64,000 nt of DNA. It comes from Emticicia oligotrophica DSM 17448 (GTDB lineage: Bacteria; Bacteroidota; Bacteroidia; Cytophagales; Spirosomataceae). How positions within the stretch are numbered: position 1 is the first letter of the stretch; each line of letters opens with the position of its first letter. The translations under genes and the position numbers were made by a program. The notes below the pieces were generated by a model. The model had not been told where the DNA came from. It worked only from the letters and a program-made list of their open reading frames with translations, and searched no databases. This document shows positions 1-7,647 of the stretch, in pieces. The stretch lies in assembly GCF_000263195.1 (NCBI RefSeq), contig NC_018748.1, positions 62,001-126,000 of the forward strand, in the 5' to 3' direction.

Positions 1-157
1 TATTTTGGAAGCTAAACGCTTACTGCTCCATTCAACTATTTCGGTTTGCGAAATGGCTTATTATTTAGGGTATGACGACTGTTCTTATTTTATTCGAGTT
101 TTTAAAAAGGAAGTTGGCTCTACTCCCGAACAATTCAGATTAATTAATCGCCCATAA
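1..157 (+). CDS. AraC family transcriptional regulator, C-terminal fragment
   Basis: The reading frame is open from the left window edge and ends at a TAA at 155-157. The 51 visible residues match the second helix-turn-helix of the AraC/XylS DNA-binding domain: an ILEAKRLL stretch, then the conserved block around MAYYLGYDDCSYFIRVFKKEVGS and the TPEQFR end. The sensor part and first HTH lie outside the window, so ligand and targets are unknown. The stop is 3 nt before the ATG of the next small gene, suggesting co-transcription. Confidence 0.9.
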   Translation, partial: ILEAKRLLLHSTISVCEMAYYLGYDDCSYFIRVFKKEVGSTPEQFRLINRP

Positions 158-160
158 TTC

Positions 161-385
161 ATGAAAGAAACATTAAATAATTGGAAACTTTGGCTCGCTG
201 TGAGCCTAACGCTTGGCTTAGCTCCTTTTTTCCCAGAACCACACCTTGTGGGTAAAATCCGTTGGGTCATGGGTGGAGCAGTGGGTATGCAAGCCATTGA
301 TTGGTATGATTTGGTTCAACATGGTTTTCCTTTTATATTTCTGCTAAGGGCTTTATACATAAATTTTAGTCAAAAAAAACAATAG
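161..385 (+). CDS. small membrane protein of 74 residues (Bacteroidota family often named RND transporter)
   Basis: A 74-residue protein with two hydrophobic segments (about residues 9-25 and 53-68) around a short loop with GKIRWVMGGAVGMQAIDWYDL. From memory, similar 60-75 residue Bacteroidota proteins are named RND transporter in databases, although they are far too short to be an RND pump. Expected location is the inner membrane. It starts 3 nt after the AraC-type gene and probably shares its transcript. Real function is unknown, and my recall of the family name is the weak point. Confidence 0.65.
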   Translation: MKETLNNWKLWLAVSLTLGLAPFFPEPHLVGKIRWVMGGAVGMQAIDWYDLVQHGFPFIFLLRALYINFSQKKQ

Positions 386-523
386 CACTATTTAGAATTA
401 AATGATTCTTGAAATAAGTAAATAATACTACATATTCATTAGATAAGCCTACAAAAAAGTAAATATTTCCACCGTATTTTGTATTACAAATTCATTTAAA
501 CAGTAAATAGTCTTATTAAATAT

Positions 524-910
524 ATGTTTGGCAAAGGTTCAAGATTATATAGCATTTTTGCGATGAAATGTCCAAGATGCCACGAGGGGGATGTTTTTAA
601 AACTAAAAATCCCTACAATCAAATGAGTGCAATTCATGAAACTTGTTCGCACTGTGGGCTTCGTTATGAAAAAGAAATGGGTTTCTTTTATGGTGCTATG
701 TATGTAAGTTATATGCTTAATATTGCCTTGTTTGTTACATCCATTGTCGCTTATTTCCTCTTGCTCGACCAATATATTAGTGGTACTCTACTAATGAGCA
801 TTTATATCGCCATTACTGTGATTTTAGTACCAGTCTATTATCGACTTTCTCGAACAATTTGGCTAAACTTCTTTAATAGTTATGCCCCCGAAAAAAGAGG
901 AGTGAAATAA
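524..910 (+). CDS. DUF983 family zinc-ribbon membrane protein
   Basis: A 128-residue protein. The N-terminal part carries two Cys pairs, CPRC (C16, C19) and CSHC (C41, C44), a zinc-ribbon-like arrangement. Two or three membrane helices follow (about residues 54-80 and 84-106), with the YGAMYVSYMLN block typical of DUF983. Function in the family is not established; it is common in Alphaproteobacteria and Bacteroidota. It stands alone, with hairpins downstream at 930-971 and 1031-1085. Confidence 0.85.
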   Translation: MFGKGSRLYSIFAMKCPRCHEGDVFKTKNPYNQMSAIHETCSHCGLRYEKEMGFFYGAMYVSYMLNIALFVTSIVAYFLLLDQYISGTLLMSIYIAITVILVPVYYRLSRTIWLNFFNSYAPEKRGVK

Positions 911-929
911 AACCAAGCCCATCTATCTT

Positions 930-971
930 GAATTATCCAGAATTAAAAGAAAGACAAAATTAGGATAATTC
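930..971 (+). terminator. hairpin downstream of the DUF983 gene
   Basis: GAATTATCC at 930-938 is perfectly repeated in inverse as GGATAATTC at 963-971, with a 24-nt spacer. It begins 19 nt after the DUF983 stop. The T-rich tail is short (CTTTAATC), so termination is a guess. Confidence 0.4.
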
Positions 972-1030
972 TTTAATCAAACTTAGTTGATTGCCTCTAG
1001 TTTCATCTGCGGAACCTTATAAAATAAAGC

Positions 1031-1085
1031 AAACTTGATTTTAGTATAAACATTTTTTTGTTTGACTAAAGTCAAGTTTTTTTCT
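1031..1085 (+). terminator. intrinsic terminator-like hairpin
   Basis: AAACTTGATTTTAGT (1031-1045) pairs with ACTAAAGTCAAGTTT (1065-1079) with one G-T pair. The downstream arm runs into an unbroken T tract ending at 1085. The core CTAAAGTCAA recurs in the hairpin at 17104-17149. Confidence 0.65.
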
Positions 1086-1227
1086 AAAAAGTATCGCCAG
1101 TTAAAAGTAATAACATCAACCAAAAGGAAATGAGTGAAATTTCTTTCTAAATTCCATGGTACCTCCTATCTTAATTTCCGATATTATCTGCACTTTTTAC
1201 TTCATTCATAGCATAAATCAAATAAGC

Positions 1228-1241
1228 ATGATTTCGGTCAT
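1228..1241. promoter_or_regulatory. possible Crp/Fnr-type operator (ATGA-N6-TCAT)
   Basis: ATGATTTCGGTCAT is a dyad with ATGA/TCAT arms and a 6-nt spacer, resembling Crp/Fnr-family sites. It lies about 160 nt upstream of the persulfide dioxygenase start. A short palindrome like this can occur by chance; the regulator is not in the window. Confidence 0.2.
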
Positions 1242-1403
1242 TTTTCCTCCTTATAAAAACAAGCAACTTTGATTCATCATTTAATATAATTTACGTTTCA
1301 AGCACATGAAAAATATATGCTCTAGCCGTTGCCCCTAAATGAGATTTATTTTTAAAAAACTATATGAAAATATTATCATCTTAACATTTAAAATATTAAA
1401 ACA

Positions 1404-2819
1404 ATGAAAATTGAACAAATTTATACTGGTTGTTTGGCACACGCTGCCTATTATCTTGAAAGCAATGGTGAAGCTGCGATTTTCGACCCACTTCGTGAGG
1501 TACAACCATATATTAATCGTGCAGAAAAAGATGGAGCTCAAATAAAATATGTTTTTGAGACACACTTTCACGCCGATTTTGTGAGCGGACATCTCGACTT
1601 AGCAAAGAAAACTAATGCAAAAATAGTTTATGGCCCAACCGCTAAGCCAGCATTTGAGGCCACTATTGCAGAAGATAATCAAGTATTTGAAGTAGGTGCA
1701 TGTAAAGTAAAAGCAATACATACACCAGGCCACACAATGGAAAGTACAACCTACATGCTCATTGATGAAAATGGGAAGGAACATGGTTTAATTACTGGAG
1801 ATACACTTTTCATTGGAGATGTTGGTCGCCCAGATTTGGCTCAACACGTAATTGCCGATTTAACACAAGAGAAATTAGCAAGTCATTTATACGATTCGCT
1901 TCGTAACAAAATCATGCCTTTGTCTGATGATTTAATTATTTATCCAAATCATGGTGCGGGTAGTGCTTGTGGCAAAATGATGAGTAAGGAAACAACCGAT
2001 ACTTTGGGCAATCAAAAAAGGTTTAATTATGCCTTAAGACCAGATATGACACGAGAAGAGTTTATTAAAGAACTCTTGAATGGCTTAACAACACCTCCCG
2101 GATATTTTCCTAAAAATGTGCTATTAAATATCAAAGGCTATGAAAGCATTGATGAAGTACTCGATAGAGGTAAAAAAAGTTTATCAGCGGAAGAATTTGA
2201 AATTGTTGCTAACGAAACAGATGCCTTAATTTTAGATAGCCGACAAACAGATGATTTTGCAGTAGGATTTATTCCGAATAGTATCAATATTGGCTTAGAT
2301 AGTAATTTTGCGATGTGGGTTGGTGAATTAATTCCAGATATCAAACAAGAAATATTATTAGTGACTGATGAAGGAAAAGAGGAAGAAACAATTACTCGCT
2401 TAGCCCGTGTTGGATATGACCATTCAATCGGGTTCTTGAAAGGTGGTTTTAAAACGTGGAGAGAATCGGGTAAGGAATTTAACACAATCAAAAGAATTTC
2501 AGCGGAAGAATTTGCCAATACCTACAAAAATGATGAGCCAATCGTCTTTGACGTTAGAAAGAAAAGCGAATTTGCATCTGAACATATTTTAGGGGCATCA
2601 AATATTCCACTAAATTCTATTAACGAACATTTAGCCGAAATTCCGAAAGATAAACCATTTATTTTACACTGTGCTGGTGGATATCGAAGTATGATTGCCG
2701 CTTCTATCCTTAAGCAAAGAGGTTGGGACAATTTTGTGGATGTAAAAGGTGGTTTTGCAGCGATTTCGAAAACAGATGTCCCACGAACAGAATACGTTTG
2801 TCCAAGTACACTTTTGTAG
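1404..2819 (+). CDS. persulfide dioxygenase with two C-terminal rhodanese domains
   Basis: This 471-residue protein fuses an ETHE1-like metallo-beta-lactamase domain (about 1-245) to two rhodanese domains (about 255-355 and 365-465). The metal-site motif HFHAD is at H54-D58, with H110 and D133 matching the ETHE1 iron ligands (H, H, D). The second rhodanese has its catalytic Cys at C423 in the loop CAGGYRS. The first lacks it, having TDEGKE where the loop should be, so it is probably structural. ETHE1 oxidises glutathione- or other low-molecular-weight persulfides to sulfite; the rhodanese can move sulfane sulfur. The architecture resembles CstB-type fusions. The SQR gene downstream makes a cytosolic sulfide-oxidation role very likely. 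The domain assignment is firm; the exact thiol substrate is inferred. Confidence 0.88.
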   Translation: MKIEQIYTGCLAHAAYYLESNGEAAIFDPLREVQPYINRAEKDGAQIKYVFETHFHADFVSGHLDLAKKTNAKIVYGPTAKPAFEATIAEDNQVFEVGACKVKAIHTPGHTMESTTYMLIDENGKEHGLITGDTLFIGDVGRPDLAQHVIADLTQEKLASHLYDSLRNKIMPLSDDLIIYPNHGAGSACGKMMSKETTDTLGNQKRFNYALRPDMTREEFIKELLNGLTTPPGYFPKNVLLNIKGYESIDEVLDRGKKSLSAEEFEIVANETDALILDSRQTDDFAVGFIPNSINIGLDSNFAMWVGELIPDIKQEILLVTDEGKEEETITRLARVGYDHSIGFLKGGFKTWRESGKEFNTIKRISAEEFANTYKNDEPIVFDVRKKSEFASEHILGASNIPLNSINEHLAEIPKDKPFILHCAGGYRSMIAASILKQRGWDNFVDVKGGFAAISKTDVPRTEYVCPSTLL

Positions 2820-2836
2820 TTGATAAATATCTCAGC

Positions 2837-2880
2837 AATAGCCAGCGATGTATTATTCATTGCTGGCTATTCTTATTTTA
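2837..2880 (+). terminator. intrinsic terminator after the persulfide dioxygenase gene
   Basis: AATAGCCAGCGATG (2837-2850) pairs with CATTGCTGGCTATT (2858-2871), with one wobble and a 7-nt loop, followed by CTTATTTTA. It separates the dioxygenase transcript from the SQR gene. Confidence 0.7.
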
Positions 2881-3058
2881 ATACACTTATAATCAAATAC
2901 TTAAATATAAAATTCTTAGAATAAAAAATACCACAAACGCCCTAATTAATCCTACCATAATTCAGCATCTATCCAATATTTTTGTAATAAAACAATAATA
3001 TTTTGTCTTTTTTGGAGTACAACTTTCTTTAAAATCACCTATTAAACGATTCTTTAAA

Positions 3059-4252
3059 ATGAAAAGTCATTTTCAAATAATTATCATCGGCGGCGGAAAT
3101 GCTGGTATTTCAGTAGCGGCACAGTTATTACGTAAAAATAGTAAACTTGATATTGCCATTATAGACCCCGCAGAAAAACACTACTATCAACCCGCATGGA
3201 CATTAGTAGGAAGTGGCGTATTTGATATTCAAAAAACCGAACGTAATGAAGCTGATGTAATACCAAAAAAAGCTACTTGGCTCAAAGAATTTGTTCAAAC
3301 CTTTAGTCCTGAAAATAATAGCATAGGTACCAATGAAAGTACATATACTTATGATTATTTGATTGTATGCCCAGGAATTCAACTCAATTGGAATAGCATC
3401 AAAGGTTTAACCGAAACTTTAGGACAAAACAATGTTTGTAGCAATTATAGTTTTAAAACAGCACCCTACACTTTTGAATCTATTAAGAATTTTAAAGGAG
3501 GTAAAGCCATTTTCCACAACCCACATACACCAGTAAAATGTGGTGGAGCACCTCATAAAATCATGTATATGGCAGCTGATTATTTCCGTAAGCATGGTGT
3601 TCTTAATAAAGCAGATATTCAATACTGGAGTGGTGCTGCCAAATTATTTGCAGTTCCTAAATATGAAAAAACCTTGTTGGAAGTTTGCCGAAATGCCAAT
3701 ATCCAATTGCATTTCATGGAGCGTTTAGATGAAATTGATGGTGCAAACAAACGTGCCAAATTTGTAGGTATTGGCGAAACCAACAAGGATGCAGAAACTT
3801 GGGTAGATTTTGATATGATACATGTTACACCGCCTCAATCTGCACCTGATTTTATCAAGAATAGCCCACTTGCCAACGCAGGTGGTTGGGTTGATGTCAA
3901 TAAAAATACATTACAACATGTTAAATTTGGTAATATTTTCTCATTAGGAGATGCTTCGGGGCTTCCAACTTCAAAAACTGGTGCAGCCATTCGAAAACAG
4001 GCTCCAGTTGTGGTGGCCAATGTGTTAGCATTAATCGAAAATCACGCGATGGCTGGAAATTATACAGGTTATACTTCTTGTCCATTAGTAACTGGCTACG
4101 GAAAATTGGTTTTAGCAGAATTTGATTACAATAATCAACCTATGGAAACATTCCCATTCGACCAAAGTAAGGAGCGATGGAGCATGTATATGCTCAAGAA
4201 AGAAGTGCTTCCAAGAATGTATTGGGGACAGATTTTGACAGGAAAAGCATAA
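3059..4252 (+). CDS. sqr: sulfide:quinone oxidoreductase, type II-like
   Basis: A 397-residue FAD-dependent disulfide-oxidoreductase fold. The N-terminal dinucleotide motif GGGNAG is at 11-16, and HYYQPAWTLVG follows at 41-51. Two cysteines match the redox pair of mitochondrial-type SQR: C161 in VKCGGAPHK and C341 in YTSCPLVTGYGK. The flavin-binding GDASGLPTSKTGAA block is at 298-310. The enzyme oxidises sulfide at the membrane, makes persulfide and passes electrons to quinone; the upstream persulfide dioxygenase would use the product. A terminator lies between the two genes, so they probably have separate promoters. Type I against type II was judged from the Cys context only. Confidence 0.9.
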   Translation: MKSHFQIIIIGGGNAGISVAAQLLRKNSKLDIAIIDPAEKHYYQPAWTLVGSGVFDIQKTERNEADVIPKKATWLKEFVQTFSPENNSIGTNESTYTYDYLIVCPGIQLNWNSIKGLTETLGQNNVCSNYSFKTAPYTFESIKNFKGGKAIFHNPHTPVKCGGAPHKIMYMAADYFRKHGVLNKADIQYWSGAAKLFAVPKYEKTLLEVCRNANIQLHFMERLDEIDGANKRAKFVGIGETNKDAETWVDFDMIHVTPPQSAPDFIKNSPLANAGGWVDVNKNTLQHVKFGNIFSLGDASGLPTSKTGAAIRKQAPVVVANVLALIENHAMAGNYTGYTSCPLVTGYGKLVLAEFDYNNQPMETFPFDQSKERWSMYMLKKEVLPRMYWGQILTGKA

Positions 4253-4269
4253 ATTAATCACTTAAATAC

Positions 4270-4306
4270 AGCCCTTATCTTTTTATTTGAAGATAAGGGC
4301 TTTTTA
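4270..4306 (+). terminator. intrinsic terminator after sqr
   Basis: AGCCCTTATCTT (4270-4281) and AAGATAAGGGCT (4290-4301) form a perfect 12-bp stem with an 8-nt loop, followed by a T run. Confidence 0.85.
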
Positions 4307-4330
4307 TTTACTGAAAAGTAATTCTCTCAC

Positions 4331-4363
4331 TTTTGTCGATTGCCTACATAATTCGTAACTTTA
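4331..4363 (+). promoter_or_regulatory. Bacteroidota-type promoter for pseB
   Basis: TTTTG at 4331-4335 and TAACTTTA at 4356-4363 are 20 nt apart, close to the TTTG / TAnnTTTG consensus (one mismatch). The start codon of pseB is 28 nt further on. Confidence 0.4.
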
Positions 4364-4390
4364 CACCAAAATCTTAAATACTTTATACTA

Positions 4391-5410
4391 ATGCTTGATT
4401 TAAACGGCAAAGCAATTCTGATTACAGGTGGAACGGGTTCGTTTGGAAAAAAATTGGTTGAAACCATTTTCAATCGCTTCCCTGAAGTTCGTCGTGTAGT
4501 AATTTATTCACGCGATGAATTGAAACAGTTTGAAATGCAACAAACTTACCCTCAAAATAAATATCCAAATATTCGTTTTTTCATTGGTGATGTTCGTGAT
4601 GGCGAACGCCTCAAACGTGCATGTGAAGGTATTGATTATATCATTCATGCAGCCGCATTGAAACAAGTTCCTGCGGCAGAATATAACCCAATGGAATGTA
4701 TCAAGACCAATGTTTTTGGTGCTGAAAATGTAATCAATGCGGCCTTAGCCAATAATGTTCAGAAAGTTGTAGCCTTATCAACTGATAAAGCGGCTGCTCC
4801 AATTAATTTATATGGTGCAACAAAACTTTGCTCTGATAAGCTTTTCGTTGCAGCCAATAACATGCGTGGAAATCGTCCAATTACTTTTTCGGTTGTTCGA
4901 TATGGCAATGTTATAGGTTCAAGAGGTTCAGTTATGCCATTTTTCTTAGAAAAAGCTAAATCTGGCGTATTACCAATTACCGATGAACGTATGACTCGTT
5001 TCAATATTTCATTAGAAGATGGGGTAGAAATGGTTCTTTATGCTTTAGAAAATGCTTGGGGTGGGGAAATTTACGTACCGAAAATTCCATCTTATAAAAT
5101 TACTGATGTTGCAGAAGCAATTGGACCAAACTGCGAGCATCCTAAGGTAGGTATTCGTCCAGGTGAAAAGCTTCACGAAGAAATGATTACAGAAACAGAC
5201 TCTTTGAATACCATTGAAACAAAGAAGTATTACGTAATTATGCCGTTTGCACCCGTTTGGAACACGGAAGAATATTTGAAACACTTCAATGCTAGTTTCG
5301 TTCCAGAAGGTTTCAAGTACAATTCAGGAACCAATGAAGAATGGCTTACTGTTGAAGAAATTCGTGACCAAATAAAAACACACATTGACGCTGATTTTCA
5401 GCCAAAATAA
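4391..5410 (+). CDS. pseB: UDP-N-acetylglucosamine 4,6-dehydratase (inverting)
   Basis: This 339-residue short-chain dehydrogenase makes UDP-2-acetamido-2,6-dideoxy-arabino-hex-4-ulose from UDP-GlcNAc, the first step to pseudaminic acid. The NAD(P) motif GGTGSFG is at 13-19. The SDR catalytic residues are in the PseB-specific arrangement T131-D132-K133, with Y141 and K145 in the LYGATKL block. Length is as usual for the family. The transaminase pseC follows after 9 nt, so the two are one operon. Later Pse genes (pseG, pseF, pseI, pseH) are not in the window. The product could therefore also feed another 2,4-diamino-trideoxy sugar for cell-surface glycans. Family assignment is strong. Confidence 0.92.
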   Translation: MLDLNGKAILITGGTGSFGKKLVETIFNRFPEVRRVVIYSRDELKQFEMQQTYPQNKYPNIRFFIGDVRDGERLKRACEGIDYIIHAAALKQVPAAEYNPMECIKTNVFGAENVINAALANNVQKVVALSTDKAAAPINLYGATKLCSDKLFVAANNMRGNRPITFSVVRYGNVIGSRGSVMPFFLEKAKSGVLPITDERMTRFNISLEDGVEMVLYALENAWGGEIYVPKIPSYKITDVAEAIGPNCEHPKVGIRPGEKLHEEMITETDSLNTIETKKYYVIMPFAPVWNTEEYLKHFNASFVPEGFKYNSGTNEEWLTVEEIRDQIKTHIDADFQPK

Positions 5411-5419
5411 TTCTTTGAA

Positions 5420-6568
5420 ATGATTCCTTACGGAAAACAACATATAACTGACGAAGATATTGCCGCAGTAATTGAGACACTTCAATCTCCATTTCTTACA
5501 GCAGGACCAAAAGTTGCTGAATTTGAAGCTGCATTTGCTAATTATGTCGGTAGCAAATATGCCGTGGCGGTAGCCAATGGTACTGCAGCCTTACATATTT
5601 CATGCATGGCTTTGGGTGTAAATGCGTCATCAAAAGTTATCACAACGCCAATAACCTTTTCAGCATCAGCTAACTGTGTAAAATATTGCGGTGGAGAAGT
5701 TTATTTTGCTGATGTTGACGCTGATACAGTTTTGCTTGATGTAGAGAAAGTAAGAGCACTACTCGAACAACATCCTAAAGGTACTTTTTCAGGAATTATT
5801 CCCGTTGATTTTGCTGGATATCCAGTCAATTTGTCGGCTTTTAGGGCATTAGCCGATGAATATGACTTATGGATTTTAGAAGATGCTTGCCATGCTCCGG
5901 GTGGTAGCTTTACAGATTCAAAAGGTCTGGTTCATAAATGTGGCGATAGTTCATTAGCCGATTTAGCCATATTTTCTTTTCATCCTGTAAAACACATAGC
6001 TACTGGTGAAGGGGGAATGGTTACGACCAATGACGAAAATTTGTACAAGAAATTAAAGCAATTTCGTTCGCACGGAATGGTTTACCAAGGAGACCCAGCC
6101 CTCATTGAAAATCATGGCGGATGGTACATGGAATTACAAGAATTGGGATATAATTATAGAATGCCCGATTTACTTTGTAATTTAGGAATTTCGCAGTTAA
6201 AAAGAGCAGATGAAGGTCTTGCCAAAAGGCAAGCCATTGCAAAAAAATACGATGAAGCTTTTGCTGGGACTAAGGCAAAAACTATCATTCCACCAACGGG
6301 TATTAATCATGCTTACCACTTATATGTCATTCAAGTGGCTGACCGTAAGGGTTTATATGATTATCTTCGTTCGAAACAGATTTTTGCACAAGTGCATTAT
6401 ATTCCTGTGCATTTAATGCCCTATTATAAAAATTTGGGGACAAAAGAAGGAGATTTCCCGATTTCAGAAGAATATTATAAGCATTGTTTAAGCATTCCGA
6501 TGTATCCATCGCTGACAGATGAAGAACAATCTTTTGTTATTTCTGAAATTTTAAACTTTGTAAAATAG
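5420..6568 (+). CDS. pseC: UDP-4-amino-4,6-dideoxy-N-acetyl-beta-L-altrosamine transaminase
   Basis: A 382-residue PLP-dependent aminotransferase of the DegT/DnrJ/EryC1 (ArnB-like) fold. The Schiff-base lysine is K191 in FSFHPVKHIATGEGG, and the ring-binding acidic residue is D155 in LEDACHAPGG. It transfers an amino group to C4 of the PseB product. It starts 9 nt after pseB, and a perfect hairpin follows the stop. The pairing with PseB supports PseC over the many other sugar aminotransferases of this fold. Confidence 0.92.
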   Translation: MIPYGKQHITDEDIAAVIETLQSPFLTAGPKVAEFEAAFANYVGSKYAVAVANGTAALHISCMALGVNASSKVITTPITFSASANCVKYCGGEVYFADVDADTVLLDVEKVRALLEQHPKGTFSGIIPVDFAGYPVNLSAFRALADEYDLWILEDACHAPGGSFTDSKGLVHKCGDSSLADLAIFSFHPVKHIATGEGGMVTTNDENLYKKLKQFRSHGMVYQGDPALIENHGGWYMELQELGYNYRMPDLLCNLGISQLKRADEGLAKRQAIAKKYDEAFAGTKAKTIIPPTGINHAYHLYVIQVADRKGLYDYLRSKQIFAQVHYIPVHLMPYYKNLGTKEGDFPISEEYYKHCLSIPMYPSLTDEEQSFVISEILNFVK

Positions 6569-6574
6569 ATATCA

Positions 6575-6605
6575 AAGAGCCCTTTCATGAAAGGGCTTTA
6601 CATTT
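6575..6605. terminator. bidirectional terminator between convergent pseC and the SGNH-like gene
   Basis: A perfect palindrome AGCCCTTTCATGAAAGGGCT at 6578-6597, with A-rich sequence on the left and T-rich on the right. It can terminate both convergent genes. Confidence 0.8.
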
Positions 6606-6608
6606 TTT

Positions 6609-7610
6609 CTACAATTGGGCATTGACCATATCTAACCAAATTTGTTTGCCTTCACAGTTCCAATGCGTATCACCAATATCATAAAGCATTTTCTTTGAAT
6701 TTTTGAAAGGGGTATAAACATCAAAATAGGGCATTTGGAGTTTAGGGTGTTGCTGTATTCTTTCAATTAAATGATTGTATTTTCCTAAATCTGATGCTAA
6801 AATAGATGTTTTATTTGGTGCAATAGTTAGATAAACTTCATCAAAACCCATTTTCTTATAATATTCATAGGTCTGATTTAAGTTGTCAACTATTTTATTA
6901 ATTTCTGCCTCTTCTACCTTATCAAAGCAAGAATTAATGCCTCTTGGTTGTGCATCCAAATAATATAAAATATGCTTACCATCTTTCGAAAGCCTCACTT
7001 TTTCATCTATCCTATCCAAAACTTTCCAATTAAACCAAGCCTTTAACTCCTTAATTGTCAAGAAAAAATCAGAAGAAAATAATATACCTTCGTGGCGTTG
7101 TGTATTATAAGGAATAGAAACGGAGATGGCCTTTTTAATGCTATTTTCTTTATTTTGCAGGGATATTTTACCTAGGTTTTCACCAATTCTTAGATTTGAA
7201 TAAACATTAGCAAAACGTTCTCTGGCATGTCGTTCAACGGTTTCAATTATCAAAATATTCTTCTTGGTTGAGTCTAAATTTATATAAGTTGTATCAGCAA
7301 TAAAATATCGATGAAAACTTGCTAAACCTTTAAAATGATTCTTTTCTAATCGTTCTTTTTCAGTAAAACTATCTCCAATTAAATAAAGGTTAGTATTAGT
7401 TGAAGCAGAGGCTACGGGAGTTGGACATTTTTCAACAGGCACTCTAAATGCAGACAGGTTTGATAAACGATATAAATCACCATAACGATAATCATCAGAA
7501 ATATAATGGTGTTCAAATAACCATTTGGCGGTAGATTCAGAAAATCCTAAATACCACAATAATCCAAAGATTAATAATGCTGAATAACGAAATATCTTTT
7601 TAAAATTCAT
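6609..7610 (-). CDS. SGNH hydrolase-like exported protein (AlgJ/AlgX/DltD-type partner of MBOAT)
   Basis: A 333-residue protein anchored by one N-terminal helix (about 8-22). The visible SGNH marks are GDSF at 79-82, giving a candidate nucleophile S81, and DTHWN near the C-terminus with D314 and H316 as candidate dyad residues. This GDS plus D-x-H layout is known from AlgJ, AlgX and similar proteins that act with membrane-bound O-acyltransferases. The MBOAT gene lies 37 nt upstream on the same strand, so the pair probably acylates an extracytoplasmic polysaccharide or other surface glycan. Sequence identity to characterised members seems low, and the acceptor is unknown. Confidence 0.7.
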   Translation of the reverse strand: MNFKKIFRYSALLIFGLLWYLGFSESTAKWLFEHHYISDDYRYGDLYRLSNLSAFRVPVEKCPTPVASASTNTNLYLIGDSFTEKERLEKNHFKGLASFHRYFIADTTYINLDSTKKNILIIETVERHARERFANVYSNLRIGENLGKISLQNKENSIKKAISVSIPYNTQRHEGILFSSDFFLTIKELKAWFNWKVLDRIDEKVRLSKDGKHILYYLDAQPRGINSCFDKVEEAEINKIVDNLNQTYEYYKKMGFDEVYLTIAPNKTSILASDLGKYNHLIERIQQHPKLQMPYFDVYTPFKNSKKMLYDIGDTHWNCEGKQIWLDMVNAQL

Positions 7611-7647
7611 TATCTATTTATTGAGAACGGTTCAAACGTTGAAAACC

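Larger units (their letters stand above)
911..1403. other. 493-bp intergenic region with two hairpins and a TGA-N6-TCA palindrome
   Basis: I see no convincing coding region here. It holds a 9-bp perfect inverted repeat (930-938 with 963-971), a terminator-like hairpin with a T-run (1031-1085), and a short ATGA-N6-TCAT palindrome (1228-1241) upstream of the persulfide dioxygenase gene. The last 80 bases before that gene are very AT-rich, as expected for a promoter region. Confidence 0.6.

Noticed and set aside
2138-2860. Two open frames on the minus strand opposite the persulfide dioxygenase
   Set aside because: They mirror the rhodanese coding region and show no family features.
4391-6568. 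A full pseudaminic acid cluster
   Set aside because: Only pseB and pseC are there; the flanking genes are not Pse genes.
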